Shown here: positions 9,947-19,587 of the stretch, piece after piece
Layout: every line of letters starts with the position of its first letter
Position numbering within the stretch: position 1 is the stretch's first letter
Assembly: GCA_022570795.1 (NCBI GenBank)
Contig: JAKUDP010000025.1
Coordinates: 821,001-885,000 of the forward strand
DNA from: Sphaerulina vaccinii
Taxonomy: Eukaryota > Ascomycota > Dothideomycetes > Mycosphaerellales > Mycosphaerellaceae
Length of the DNA: 64,000 nucleotides
Direction of reading: 5' to 3'
Translations under genes and position numbers: made by a program
Notes under the pieces: model-generated
What the model was told of the DNA's origin: nothing
The model's input: the letters and a program-made list of their open reading frames with translations, nothing else
The model's database searches: none

Positions 9947-11953
9947 ATGCATATCACCGAAAAGCTGCGCCAGGCGCATAGTAAGGGACAGGCAACATGT
10001 TCCTTTGAATACTTCCCACCGAAAACGGCTCAGGGCGTACAGAACCTCTATGACCGCATGGACATGATGCATGGCCTCGGGCCTGCGTTTATCGATGTAA
10101 CATGGGGTGCCGGCGGACGACACTCATCCCTCACCTGCGAGATGGTCAAGGTGGCTCAGACTGCATATGGACTAGAGACATGCATGCATTTGACGTGTAC
10201 GGACATGGAGCGCAGCAAGATTGATGATGCACTAAAAGAGGCGTACAAGGCTGGCTGCACAAATATTCTGGCACTTCGCGGAGATCCGCCTAGAGAGCAA
10301 GAGAAGTGGGAGGCCACTGAGGGAGGCTTCAGATATGCAAAGGACCTGATCGTCTACATCAAGAAGACCTATGGCAACCACTTCGATATCGGTATTGCGG
10401 GCTATCCGGAAGGCGTGGACGAGACCTGCGGCGCGGACGAGCACATCACATACTTGAAGGAGAAGGTGGACGCTGGAGGCACATTCATTGTGGCCCAGAT
10501 GTGCTATGATGCGGACATCTTCATTGAGTGGGTCAAGAAGTGCCGTGCTGCTGGGATCCCGGAGTCTGTTCCAATCATCCCAGGCATCATGCCGATTTCG
10601 ACCTACGCAGCTTTCCTTAGAAGGGCGAACTGGACCAAGGCGCACATTCCACCGCAATGGATGGAGGCTCTCGAACCAATCAAGAATGACGACGCGGCTG
10701 TGAGGGACGTTGGACGGGACCTAATCGTTGAGTTCTGCCAGAAGCTAATCGACTTCGGCCTGATGCACATGCATTTCTACACCATGAACCTTGCACAGGC
10801 TGTGAAGATGGTCAGTACATCTCTCCGATCTCGCACCGACTGAGCTGCCGAGCTCACAGACAGTCATTGCGAAAGCAGCTCCCGCATTTCAGAGATACTT
10901 GCTAACTTTCTATAGGTCCTCGAGAAGCTCGACATGCTCCCAGCAGCGGAAAGTCCTCACCCAGATCTCAAGCCTCTTCCATGGCGACAGTCTCTTGGTC
11001 TGAATCGACGCGACGAGAACGTCCGACCCATCTTCTGGCGAAACCGCAATCGAGCCTACGTCGCACGCACCCAAGACTGGGATGAGTTCCCTAACGGTCG
11101 TTGGGGTGACAGTAGATCACCAGCCTTCGGCGGTCTTGACGAATACGGCATCGGCTTGAAAGGCACCAACGAGCAGAACCGCAAGATCTGGGGCGAGCCA
11201 AAGACCATCCAGGACGTTGTAAATCTCTTCGTGGGCTACATGCGCGGCAAAGTCGAATCTCTGCCATGGTCGGAGGCTAAGATTAACGACGAAGCAAACA
11301 CCCTCGTGGACGACCTCGTGAAGCTCAATAGCCGTGGCTTACTCACAATCAACTCTCAACCGGCTGTCGACGGCGTGAAGTCTTCACACCCTACCTATGG
11401 CTGGGGTCCACGAAACGGCTACGTCTACCAAAAGCAGTACCTCGAGGTCTTCATCTCTCCGGCCTTGATCGACACTATCATCGCACGTATGGAACGCGAT
11501 CCAGACATCACCTACTACGCAGTCAACTGCAACGGCGAGCTTAAAACCAACGCGCCCACCGACGGAGGTCCAAATGCCGTCACCTGGGGTGTCTTCCCAG
11601 GCAAGGAGATCGTACAGCCAACTATAGTCGAGACTGTGTCCTTCTTGGCATGGAGAGATGAGTTCTATCACTTGGGACTAGAATGGAGCAAGTGTTACGA
11701 CGAAGGCAGCGAGAGTCGCAAGCTCATCCGCGACATTACACAGAACTGGTATCTGGTGAACATTGTGCACAACGACTTCCGGCAACAGCAAGGAATCTTC
11801 CCTATCTTCGATGGTCTGAAGGCGCCAGGCCTTCAAGACGCCCCAGAGACAGTAAAAGGAGTGAACGGCCATTCAGAGACAAATGGACATCCAGAGACGA
11901 ATGGCGTACCAGACGGCAACAATGCTGTCAATGGTGCGGACAAGGCTGCATAG
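9947..11953 (+). CDS. MET13: Methylenetetrahydrofolate reductase (MET13 type)
   Basis: Predicted 633-residue enzyme reducing 5,10-methylene-THF to 5-methyl-THF, the methyl donor for methionine synthesis in the cytosol. Exons are 9947-10810 and 10916-11953. The 105-bp intron ends with a perfect TGCTAAC branch and TATAG, though its donor is the rarer GTCAGT. The N-terminal catalytic TIM barrel shows SFEYFPPKTAQGVQNLYDRM, DVTWGAGG, CMHLTCT, NILALRGDPPRE and IPGIMPI. The C-terminal domain shows RPIFWRNRNRAYVART, DEFPNGRWGDSRSPAFG, GWGPRNGYVYQKQYLE and VTWGVFPGKEI. The short spacing and RPIFW motif match yeast Met13 rather than Met12. The chosen ATG gives MHITEKLRQ, which aligns with the Met13 start; an upstream in-frame ATG at 9833 is less likely. 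The tail is Asn/Gly-rich with NGHSETNGHPETNG repeats. Identification is secure. Confidence 0.96.
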
Positions 11954-12645
11954 ACATAGATGGAGAAAGAGGGCATCTCTGTCTCTGAGCGACCACCAGG
12001 CGGTCGGATCGTCAGACAGAGCGAATCGCCATTCAACAGCGATTCAGAGATACTTTCCTGCATATCGCAAGGAAACGTCATCTACACCTTAACGTGATTA
12101 CGATGAAAAGATGCATATTAGCGAAGGCGTTCAACCGGGCATGGCTTCTTCAACAATGGAGCCACTATCGAAAAGTGCTTATGAAGGAGTTGAAATTGAG
12201 CATTTGAGATACCCCATTCAACCGGGCGGGACAGGGCTGGAGACTCTGTATTGATTTGGAAAGCACTCGAGAAGTGCAAAGACAGAAGAGAAGCGCAGTA
12301 ACTGCAAATGTAACACTTCGCAGCTTCCGCATTGCTGTTTATATGATCTTTTGGGACTGCTAACTATGTTGTAGGTGAGGGAGATTGCCAGATCTGGAAA
12401 CTTGCTCAAACTCACCGCAAGCTTTCTCATTCATCCGCAGCCATCCTTGCTTGGCTTGCACGTGATTGAGGCCATTGTAGTAGGACATCAAAGTCGCTAC
12501 TGCTACATCACTGCTATAGTAGCAACAGCACCTTATCAGAGCGAATTAAAAGATCACAAGAACATTAAGCAACAGTCCTATAAGACAGCATCAACTTCGA
12601 TCACGACCGCCAAGACATCTCATAAACTACCCAACAACAACAATA
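11954..12645. other. Intergenic, nothing convincing seen
   Basis: About 690 bases after MET13. Bases 12540-12720 are A/C-rich (CAACAACAACAATAAT-like) and resemble a fungal 5' leader for the small ORF that follows. No other signal was seen. Confidence 0.35.
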
Positions 12646-12897
12646 ATGTGCAGCGGCAACGGACGAGCAAGCCAAGGAGGCAGAATCGTCGTCCTACAAC
12701 CCATCACACAAAGCAGTACGACAACAAGCCGGCCTAGACTAAACAGAGAACTCTCCCTACGCCTAGACGACGATTCCACAAAACAACTTACAACGGTCAC
12801 AATAGATGGCTTAGATTCCTCAGAGACCGAAGATAGTCATTTCATTATACAGCAAGTCGCCGCTAAACAGTCCACTCCACTGTCACTGATCTTGTGA
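12646..12897 (+). CDS. Possible small Ser/Thr-rich hypothetical protein
   Basis: Open frame of 83 codons beginning MCSGNGRASQGGR and continuing into an acidic Ser/Thr/Asp segment (DGLDSSETEDSHF). It follows an A/C-rich leader-like stretch, which is mild support for a real gene. A second open stretch in another frame (12894-13112) follows directly. An unrecognised intron or a frameshift could join them, but no satisfying splice pair was found. No family is recognised. Confidence 0.27.
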   Translation: MCSGNGRASQGGRIVVLQPITQSSTTTSRPRLNRELSLRLDDDSTKQLTTVTIDGLDSSETEDSHFIIQQVAAKQSTPLSLIL

Positions 12898-13163
12898 ACA
12901 GTCGCGATGGAGATTTGAGTTGCGGGGAGCCGCTAAGCGCGGATTCGTTCTTACATCGCTTTGATATACCTCCTACTGTAGACGGTCATACGTCGTTTCG
13001 ATTGGCGAGTAGATTTGACTTGGGAGTTGGTGGGGAAGGGATTGTTGGGAGGAGAGTGAGTATGTTAAGGGATCATGTTTGTGTTGGGGTTGGGATTGTT
13101 GGATGGAATTGAGTGTTGAGTGTCTGTATGCATCATCTTCTATATCATCTTGCGGCGATGGAA

Positions 13164-14483
13164 CTATGAGTGTCCCCCACGATCCTGCTTTCCAATACTC
13201 TTCTTCGCCAAGCCAGCGAAAAAATATTGTTGTAACGCAATACTAGCCATCGGACAAGGGTATTGGATCTTTCGACATAAGTCGACTGCGTCGCTCAACT
13301 TCTTCCCAATTTCCTCGGCAGCAGGACAATCTGCTAGTGTCCAAGCGTCCTTTTCGAGCATTGCTTGAATCGTGTCCGGACGAGTGAACATCGCGTTCCA
13401 ACCCGCTGCTTTGGAAATGATCTCATACATGATCTTGCGATCTACACCCAGATGTTTGCAGAAAGCCATACCTTCCACAGAACCTGCTAGATGTATTCCA
13501 GCTAGCAGATCAACGATTGTGTCCTTCGATATCTGATGCGATCTTGACATGTTCACGTCCGCGGAAGTCATCTGACTCACGAGATCAGGTTGTGCTTTCG
13601 GCAAGTACAACTGAACGAGAGCTGCATCATCCGCTCGTAAAAGACCGGCTTGTTCTCCTTGCAAATAAATCTGTTCGGCCGTATCCACGATTGGCACAGG
13701 ATAGTGATCGCGACGAGCGGTATCGGTGACTATCATTGCGTCTTTCTGAATGATCGCGAGGGCAGAATATGGATGCCAGTCGTTCTTCAGGGCGTGTGGG
13801 GCACGGTTTTCGAACATGAAAGATGCTCCATCGGACGAGTTGACGTGATCCACGACGGATTGAGTGTTGAGACCGACTGTAGCTGCGAGACCTAGAGCTT
13901 CGGACGCTGTTATGATGTTTACTGCTGCAAGGAGTTGGTGAATTGTCTTTGTCTTGGTTCCAGCAGATATGTCGCCCATGCGATAGAGGTTCCCGGACAT
14001 GGTCCGGAGGACCTGAGATGCTTCATCGAGGTGTTCTTTAGGTCCTGACTCGAAGATTGAAAGGGTTCCATTTGCAGCTCTGATTGTGCCTCCTGATACT
14101 GGACAGTCTAGGAGTTTGATGTCTGATCGGCCGGCATCGTCTAGACGTTTTCGTAGTTCGTGGAGGAAGGCTGGAGGAGTTGTTGAGCAGAGGATGAAGG
14201 TCTTGTTTTGCCCTAGTCCTTGGATTACAGCATCTTCACCTTCAAGTAGCAGGCTTGAGTTTTGTGCTGCGTTGGCGACCATGGATACGAAGAAGTCGGC
14301 GGTTTGAGCAGCTCCCTTTGGCGTCTTTGCTGGCTTGCCACCAGCTTCGACGAATGAATCGACTAGAGGTTGGTAGACATCAAATCCCGTTACTTCGAAG
14401 CCTTCCTTCACCAGGTTCCTTGCCATACCGCCACCCATGGCTCCTAGCCCAGCGAAGCCGATTCTTGGTTTTGTTGAACTCAT
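13164..14483 (-). CDS. 3-hydroxyisobutyrate dehydrogenase-family protein with duplicated C-domain
   Basis: Single-exon 439-residue NAD(P)-dependent beta-hydroxyacid dehydrogenase. The Rossmann domain opens with IGFAGLGAMGGGMARNL (dinucleotide-binding GxGxxG) and carries the substrate-binding CPVSGGTIRAANGTL. The all-helical C-terminal domain follows, with a catalytic-lysine region (TKTKTIHQLLAAVN), where the usual Asn nearby is replaced. A second copy of the helical domain then begins near SKDTIVDLLAGIHLAG. This accounts for the length of 439 against about 300 for typical members. Fungal and bacterial L-threonate/4-hydroxythreonate-type dehydrogenases belong to this group, but the substrate here is unknown. 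The start is the ATG just before SSTKPRIGF; the frame stays open upstream to 14765 without recognisable sequence. It lies convergent to no gene, 2.3 kb from a DAK-family kinase on the same strand, hinting at sugar-acid catabolism. Confidence 0.82.
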   Translation of the reverse strand: MSSTKPRIGFAGLGAMGGGMARNLVKEGFEVTGFDVYQPLVDSFVEAGGKPAKTPKGAAQTADFFVSMVANAAQNSSLLLEGEDAVIQGLGQNKTFILCSTTPPAFLHELRKRLDDAGRSDIKLLDCPVSGGTIRAANGTLSIFESGPKEHLDEASQVLRTMSGNLYRMGDISAGTKTKTIHQLLAAVNIITASEALGLAATVGLNTQSVVDHVNSSDGASFMFENRAPHALKNDWHPYSALAIIQKDAMIVTDTARRDHYPVPIVDTAEQIYLQGEQAGLLRADDAALVQLYLPKAQPDLVSQMTSADVNMSRSHQISKDTIVDLLAGIHLAGSVEGMAFCKHLGVDRKIMYEIISKAAGWNAMFTRPDTIQAMLEKDAWTLADCPAAEEIGKKLSDAVDLCRKIQYPCPMASIALQQYFFAGLAKKSIGKQDRGGHS

Positions 14484-15695
14484 GATCGTGATGGCTTGGT
14501 CCAGTTCTTGAAATGCCTCTCTTATTCTGGATATGCCCTCAATCTGGCCTTGAGATTCTGATATTTCGTGAAGTGAAGTCGTGATGTCGTTTGTACTCCC
14601 AGCCCAGAAACTTGAATCGATACATGTATGTCGTTGGCCCTTGTCGGTCTTTGACTGGTCCACAATTGCCTCCGCTATCGGGTCATCTTTCTCCGTGGCT
14701 AAAATATCAGGCAGTTGCTCTCTTTCTTCTCCTGCAAAACACCCCCAAAAGACCTTCCTTTTCAATGCGATCGCAATGCTTCATTCAGATGGCCTGCCAC
14801 TGGGTCCGGCTGGGCCAAGGGCGTCTCATTCCATACCGCGTACACCGCGGGCTCCTCAATCGGCCAACTTCAAGCTCGCCGGCACTGGGTAGGATGTGGA
14901 GCACCACACTGGGGAACACTCACTTCACCTCGTCCTTCAGGGCGCGAGGGCTACCTCTCGTAGCCTTGGGCCGGCCATGATCAGCGTGCAGTGCTGCGTG
15001 CAATATGGCAGCTCGCAGCAGTCATTTCACCTCTGTTTCTAAGCGCCGCTGGACCTTGTGCTCGATCACCCAGGACTTCAGCAAGACTAGAGACACTCGG
15101 AGCACTCGCATATGGCAGCGCGTCCTGTGTTTATGGTGATGCGTGCTACTTTGTATTTCAGCCAAAGGATCGCACTTCGCAAAACATAGGGGTGTTCGCA
15201 GTGGCCGCTCGAAAGGGAAATGTGGCTTGCGAGGAAAACCTTGGCTCAGGATCCTCGGATGACGACGTTGTAGGAATGCGAGATGTCGGCCGTATTCCTT
15301 CTACTGCGAGACCATCGATCCAAGCCATTCTACGATGCGGCTGAAGAGTCTCCCAGGCTTCTGAAGCTACAGAAGGATCTTATGCTGAGCCGCAGCACAC
15401 GATCGATACTGTCTCGCGAACCAACAGCCGCCAAGCAGTTCCTACCCTTTTTGTTCTGACGCTGAACCCTCTGTGCGGCCGAGAGGTTCGCAAACCTCGT
15501 CCAATGTAGGTAGGCACAAATTGAAGCTGTGTCTATGATCATGTATAGGCAAGTGAGTATATATGTCTTTGAAGGCGCCACATTGATGTGTCTATCATAC
15601 CATTACAATTACAACCAGTACTACCATCCACAGCTTCGAGCAGTGACTAGGCAATCGCAAAGACATTCGATCACCTTTCGCGTTACCTTATCGCG
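14484..15695. other. Divergent intergenic region
   Basis: 1.2 kb between the divergent dehydrogenase and RTA1-like genes. Bases about 14800-15000 are GC-richer than the surroundings, with several chance open frames. No repeat, RNA or coding signal was recognised. Promoters for both neighbours should be here. Confidence 0.4.
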
Positions 15696-16625
15696 ATGGC
15701 TACTACACATCTCTTTCCAAGATTGGATCCAAACCAGGGCTGCACGAAAGCCACTTGCGACCCATCACAATCAATATACGGCTACACTCCCAACCTCGCG
15801 GCGACAGTCATCTTCCTAGTCATATTCGCTTTGTCAGGATTACTCTACGCCTACCAAGGCATCAAGTCCAAGACATGGTTCTTCTCTTCCGTTATGTTCA
15901 TCGGTTGCCTGTCCATGACCTTGGGCTATGCTGGCAAACTCATCCTCAACAACGACCCATTCTCCGACGCCGGCTTCAAACTCACAGTCGTCCTCTTTAC
16001 CTTCTCACCCGCCTTCTACGCCGCTGGGATCTACTACACACTCAAGCATATCTGCCTCACTTTTGGCTCAAGCTTTAGCCGGCTGCGACCTCAATGGTAC
16101 ACGTACATCTTCATCAGTTGCGATTTCCTCAGCATCGTCCTTCAAGCCGTGGGAGGAGGTGTTGCATCAGCTTCTGAAGACGAGAGCGTGCTTGAGGTTG
16201 GAGATCGCATCATGACCACCGGATTGGCTCTGCAAGTTGCTACCATGCTGGTGTTCGCTGCGCTGGCAGCCGACCATGCCTTCGCCGTTCGTCGCAACAG
16301 CCACCGACTGAATCCGGAGACTGCTGTACTTCGCACCTCGATGCGCTTCAAGCTGTTCATTGCTGCACTCTGTTTGTCGTACGCATGCATCTTGCTCAGA
16401 TGTGCATACCGACTCGCAGAGCTGGCCAAAGGATGGGGCCCTCAGAATGATATCTTGCGTGATCAAGGACTTTTCATCGGCCTAGACAGCGTCCCATGCG
16501 CAATCGCGACTCTGGTACTTAATGTATGGCACCCAGGCTGGTGCTTTTCGAGAGAGAAGCAGGAGGTCGTGATGAAGGCTGCTTCGAGCGACAGCAGCAG
16601 CGACGAAGAGAAGATGGAGGTGTGA
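15696..16625 (+). CDS. RTA1-like seven-TM membrane protein
   Basis: Single-exon 309-residue integral membrane protein of the fungal RTA1/RSB1 lipid-translocating exporter-like family. Yeast members affect resistance to aminocholesterol drugs and long-chain base efflux. Seven hydrophobic segments are visible, beginning LAATVIFLVIFALSGLLY and ending GLDSVPCAIATLVLNVW. Family hallmarks include the CKATC-like Cys pair in the N-terminal loop (GCTKATC), GYAGKL in the second/third segment, the RCAYRLAE motif before the last loop, and HPG after the final helix. The C-terminus is short, acidic and serine-rich (SSDSSSDEEK) and probably cytosolic and phosphorylated. The start is the first ATG and gives a family-like N-terminal loop. 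It is convergent with the DAK-family gene, with about 120 bases between stops. Substrate and physiological role are not visible. Confidence 0.9.
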   Translation: MATTHLFPRLDPNQGCTKATCDPSQSIYGYTPNLAATVIFLVIFALSGLLYAYQGIKSKTWFFSSVMFIGCLSMTLGYAGKLILNNDPFSDAGFKLTVVLFTFSPAFYAAGIYYTLKHICLTFGSSFSRLRPQWYTYIFISCDFLSIVLQAVGGGVASASEDESVLEVGDRIMTTGLALQVATMLVFAALAADHAFAVRRNSHRLNPETAVLRTSMRFKLFIAALCLSYACILLRCAYRLAELAKGWGPQNDILRDQGLFIGLDSVPCAIATLVLNVWHPGWCFSREKQEVVMKAASSDSSSDEEKMEV

Positions 16626-16748
16626 TGATGCGATCTTGAGGACCGGATGACTGAACGAAGTGACGATTAGATTGTACAATAGCTGTACCAATAACGAGAC
16701 ATAAAAACGATGTTATCCACATCAACTTCCACTTGGTACCGAGCGCAG

Positions 16749-18338
16749 CTATGCACTTGCCATGCCTTGCAACAACACAAGCAAACCATACGCACCAGGA
16801 TCCGGTACGCCTCTCGTAGCACTTTCGTCCAGATACGTACTCCTCCCCAACTTCGCCTCCATCTTCTTCGTCCCCTCTACACCATCCTTTGCCTTTTCTA
16901 ACGCCTTGATCGCATCCCCTCCGTCTGCCAATGTCTCCACAAAAGGAATCAGAGCATCCATCATCGTTCTATCACCAATCCTCGCCTTCGTATACTTGCA
17001 AAGCTCGCTCAAAGCTTTCTGCAACGCTTCCGCCACACTATCTTCCGATGCCAAGCTCGATGCCAGCGCTGTGAGGAAGATACAATACAATGCTCCTGAA
17101 GTGCCACCCATATTCACTTCGAGCTCAGAAACAAGATCTGCTACTGTCTCCGGGAGTCGAGTGAGGTCTTTGTCAGCGATGAAGGACAGGACTTGCTTTG
17201 CTCCGTCTCGTAAAGTGTAGCCGCAGTCGCCATCGCCTACTATTGTGTCGTATTCGGTTATTGTAGGTTCTTCTTTGATAACTGCGTTGCAGCCTGCTTC
17301 GATGCGTGATCGAACCTGGGAGTCTTCGAAGGCTATTTTGGAAGTTGTGGGTGAGAGTACCTTCTTGACTGTATTAGAGTCTGAGGTAGCCTGCTGAGCT
17401 TTTGGCTTTGGCTGGGCTGATATGAAGTGCATTGGTAGTGGGCAGATGGATATCGATAAGCCTCGAGCTTGATTATTGTGGTTTAGAATGGTGGAGTGAG
17501 ATAGGGTGTAGCGGAGGCCTTTGGACTCTGCAATACGTGTCAGCAGTATATAAAGGTAAGTGATTTTCAAGCATTTACCCAGATAACTAGCGATCTCGCC
17601 AGCGATGATGTAGTTCTCTAATCGACTTAGGCCGTTCACATCTGAGTAGTGCACTGAGTAGACCACATCCTCGCTCTGTCCATCGTGTCCTTCCAAGACA
17701 TGTTCCAGATCTCGCTCGACAGCATGCTTCGCCTTCTCAAATGCCTTCACTCCGTCTTTGTGTGAGATAGCTGGTGCACCGTCTGCCTTCTCAGTGTGAA
17801 ATGTGGAACTAGCAGTGGTCGCTTTCTCCACGAACGCTTTCAGGAGGTCAGATATATAGTGTGGGTTAGTGCGTGTAGTCTCCGTTGCAGCCCCAAGAAG
17901 CTGAAGTACATGATCTTGTTCCAGCTCGCCGTATGTCTCGATCTCTAGGACATCTGGCTGATGTGCATCGACCTTCCTTTGCTTCCCTGCTCGAACCACG
18001 ACCACACCATGTGGAACATCTATGCCTGCGGATTGGAGAGTATGAGGCAGGTCAGTAGCGTGAAGAATGCTAGCTCCTGTCTCTTGTGTAATGATAGCTG
18101 TCACATGCTTGTCGTCCAGTAGCTTGCTTGAGAAGTTCCCGCTAGTGCCAACCGCAACTATGTGCACGTATTTGCTGTTGGCCTTGGCGGTGTCCACTAT
18201 GATGTTCTGCCCCTTATGTGTCTGAACTGCCTTCAGCGAAGGCCGAATGAGTGGTAGCAGTGTGTTCCAGCGCGTGGCATTTCCAAGATCAAGAGTGGCT
18301 GATGAGAAAGGTATCGTCTGCTCTACAACGACGGCCAT
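16749..18338 (-). CDS. Dihydroxyacetone kinase-family protein with reduced DhaK half
   Basis: Predicted 512-residue protein: exons 18338-17579 and 17527-16749, intron 17578-17528 (GTAAAT...CTGAC...GCAG, 51 bp). The C-terminal half is a complete DhaL-type ATP-binding domain: VGDGDCGYTLRDGAKQ (Mg-binding aspartates), MGGTSGALY, GDRTMMDAL and YLDESATRGVPDPGA. The N-terminal half keeps only a recognisable late part of DhaK (YSDVNGLSRLENYIIAGEI, ESKGLRYTL, ARGLSISICPLP). It lacks the GGGSGHEP glycine loop and the early substrate-binding region, so it is shorter than the usual 580-600 residues. It may phosphorylate another ketose or be regulatory. The intron is a multiple of three with no stop, so an unspliced product would also be in frame. 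Start: ATG before AVVVEQ. Neighbouring dehydrogenase suggests related catabolism (inference). Confidence 0.8.
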   Translation of the reverse strand: MAVVVEQTIPFSSATLDLGNATRWNTLLPLIRPSLKAVQTHKGQNIIVDTAKANSKYVHIVAVGTSGNFSSKLLDDKHVTAIITQETGASILHATDLPHTLQSAGIDVPHGVVVVRAGKQRKVDAHQPDVLEIETYGELEQDHVLQLLGAATETTRTNPHYISDLLKAFVEKATTASSTFHTEKADGAPAISHKDGVKAFEKAKHAVERDLEHVLEGHDGQSEDVVYSVHYSDVNGLSRLENYIIAGEIASYLGKCLKITYLYILLTRIAESKGLRYTLSHSTILNHNNQARGLSISICPLPMHFISAQPKPKAQQATSDSNTVKKVLSPTTSKIAFEDSQVRSRIEAGCNAVIKEEPTITEYDTIVGDGDCGYTLRDGAKQVLSFIADKDLTRLPETVADLVSELEVNMGGTSGALYCIFLTALASSLASEDSVAEALQKALSELCKYTKARIGDRTMMDALIPFVETLADGGDAIKALEKAKDGVEGTKKMEAKLGRSTYLDESATRGVPDPGAYGLLVLLQGMASA

Positions 18339-18373
18339 GGTGCCAGGTGTGCTTCGATGATGGGGCCAGACTT

Positions 18374-18418
18374 CTCGGTGCAGAAAATGTGTTAGTGAGA
18401 ACACGGATTGTGACTTAC
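18374..18418 (-). other. Probable 5'-UTR intron of the DAK-family gene
   Basis: Just upstream of the DAK-family start, the minus strand shows a consensus donor GTAAGT, a CACTAACAC branch motif and an AG acceptor (CACCGAG), 45 bp in all. The flanking exon sequence does not join the DAK reading frame, so it would be a leader intron. An alternative is an unrecognised upstream exon. Confidence 0.42.
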
Positions 18419-18984
18419 CTGTGCTCTACATCAGTACCACATATGCCTATGTACTGGTCGTTGTGCATGGTGAGGGGAAAGAGCGCACTTGTCCTTTGCC
18501 CGGCTTGCCGAATTGGGACATCCATGGCAGAATGTTGACACGAGCAACGCACACGTGGAGGCCATCCACAATCCAAACCAGGCTCAAGGGTTTCTGCCTT
18601 ATTTCGAAGTGTTTCGCTCAGCTCCACAGTCTTCGATGGGGTTTTGCGTTCATGCAGGAACGAAGGGAGCTCCATTTCGGTGGTAAGGATCCAGCATTGC
18701 GTATAGAGGGGTATGGCGGGGCAGTGTAAGCATGAGCCAGACAATGCTAGATCCACGCTTGATCAGCTCAATAGTTATAAGTTGTCGGCTTGTCGCTATC
18801 GACCTCGGTGTTGTCGTTGGCATCTTGTTGTAGTCTACAATAGTCAGCAGCATCTCGAGAGAAGGTTGTCTGTCTTTCGCAATCCTACTCCGGCGTCAAA
18901 GCTCTTCACCATCATCTCAAGACACGCGAAACACCTCACCTACGATTTCTTGTACGGCATTTCTCTCCACGGAGCTTCAGCATC
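18419..18984. other. Divergent promoter region
   Basis: Spacer between the divergent DAK-family and OsmC genes. Apart from the leader-intron signals there is no recognisable element; open frames here look random. Confidence 0.4.
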
Positions 18985-19587
18985 ATGGCATCCCAAGCTC
19001 TTCGCGCCAAACAGGCTCCGCTCAAGGCTTCGTACAAAGAGGACGCCTCGGCTGCGCTGATCACCTTGAACGCATCTGGCTCGCTTGACTCGAGTGGCGT
19101 GACCTGCAAGCTCGATACTGGAAAGCAAGTAGCTCAAGCACAGCAAAGGGTCGCTGGTCTGCATCCCAAGTCGGGAGGAGAGGGCTTTGAGATATCAGGC
19201 GAGCTCTGCAGTGGTGACTTGCTGCTTGAGGCACTTGTTGCATGTGCAGGAGTAACACTCAAGGCTGTGGCTACTGCGCTGGACATTCCCATCAAGAGCG
19301 GCACAGTGCGTGCGGAAGGTGACCTTGACTTCCGTGGCACTATGGGAGTCGACAGAGATGCTCCGGTTGGGTTCAAGGACATCAGGCTATCTTTCGACTT
19401 GAAATTTGAGCAAGGCGAGCAGGTTCCGGACGAAAAGGTAGAAAAGCTCGGGAAGCTGACCGAGCGATATTGCGTTGTCCTGCAAACCATCGCTAAGAAG
19501 CCAAACCTAAGCGTACAACTACACGGCAGTCAGTGGGATGCGGAAGATGGCATTGAAAGAAGTACGATCTGGGGCCAGAAGGGCTGA
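18985..19587 (+). CDS. OsmC-family peroxiredoxin-like protein
   Basis: Single-exon 200-residue OsmC/Ohr-fold protein. The family uses two cysteines to reduce organic hydroperoxides, in the cytosol or mitochondria of fungi. The first conserved cysteine sits in the central helix motif SGDLLLEALVACAGVTL, and the second in TERYCVVLQTIAKKP near the C-terminus, matching the family spacing. The domain also shows a conserved SGGEGFEISGELCSGDLLL entry. The length is slightly more than bacterial OsmC (about 140) owing to an N-terminal extension with Ala/Lys/Arg (MASQALRAKQAPLKASY) that could be a weak mitochondrial presequence. Start: first ATG, no upstream in-frame alternative with better composition. 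Its divergent neighbour is the DAK-family gene; no functional link is evident. Confidence 0.9.
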   Translation: MASQALRAKQAPLKASYKEDASAALITLNASGSLDSSGVTCKLDTGKQVAQAQQRVAGLHPKSGGEGFEISGELCSGDLLLEALVACAGVTLKAVATALDIPIKSGTVRAEGDLDFRGTMGVDRDAPVGFKDIRLSFDLKFEQGEQVPDEKVEKLGKLTERYCVVLQTIAKKPNLSVQLHGSQWDAEDGIERSTIWGQKG

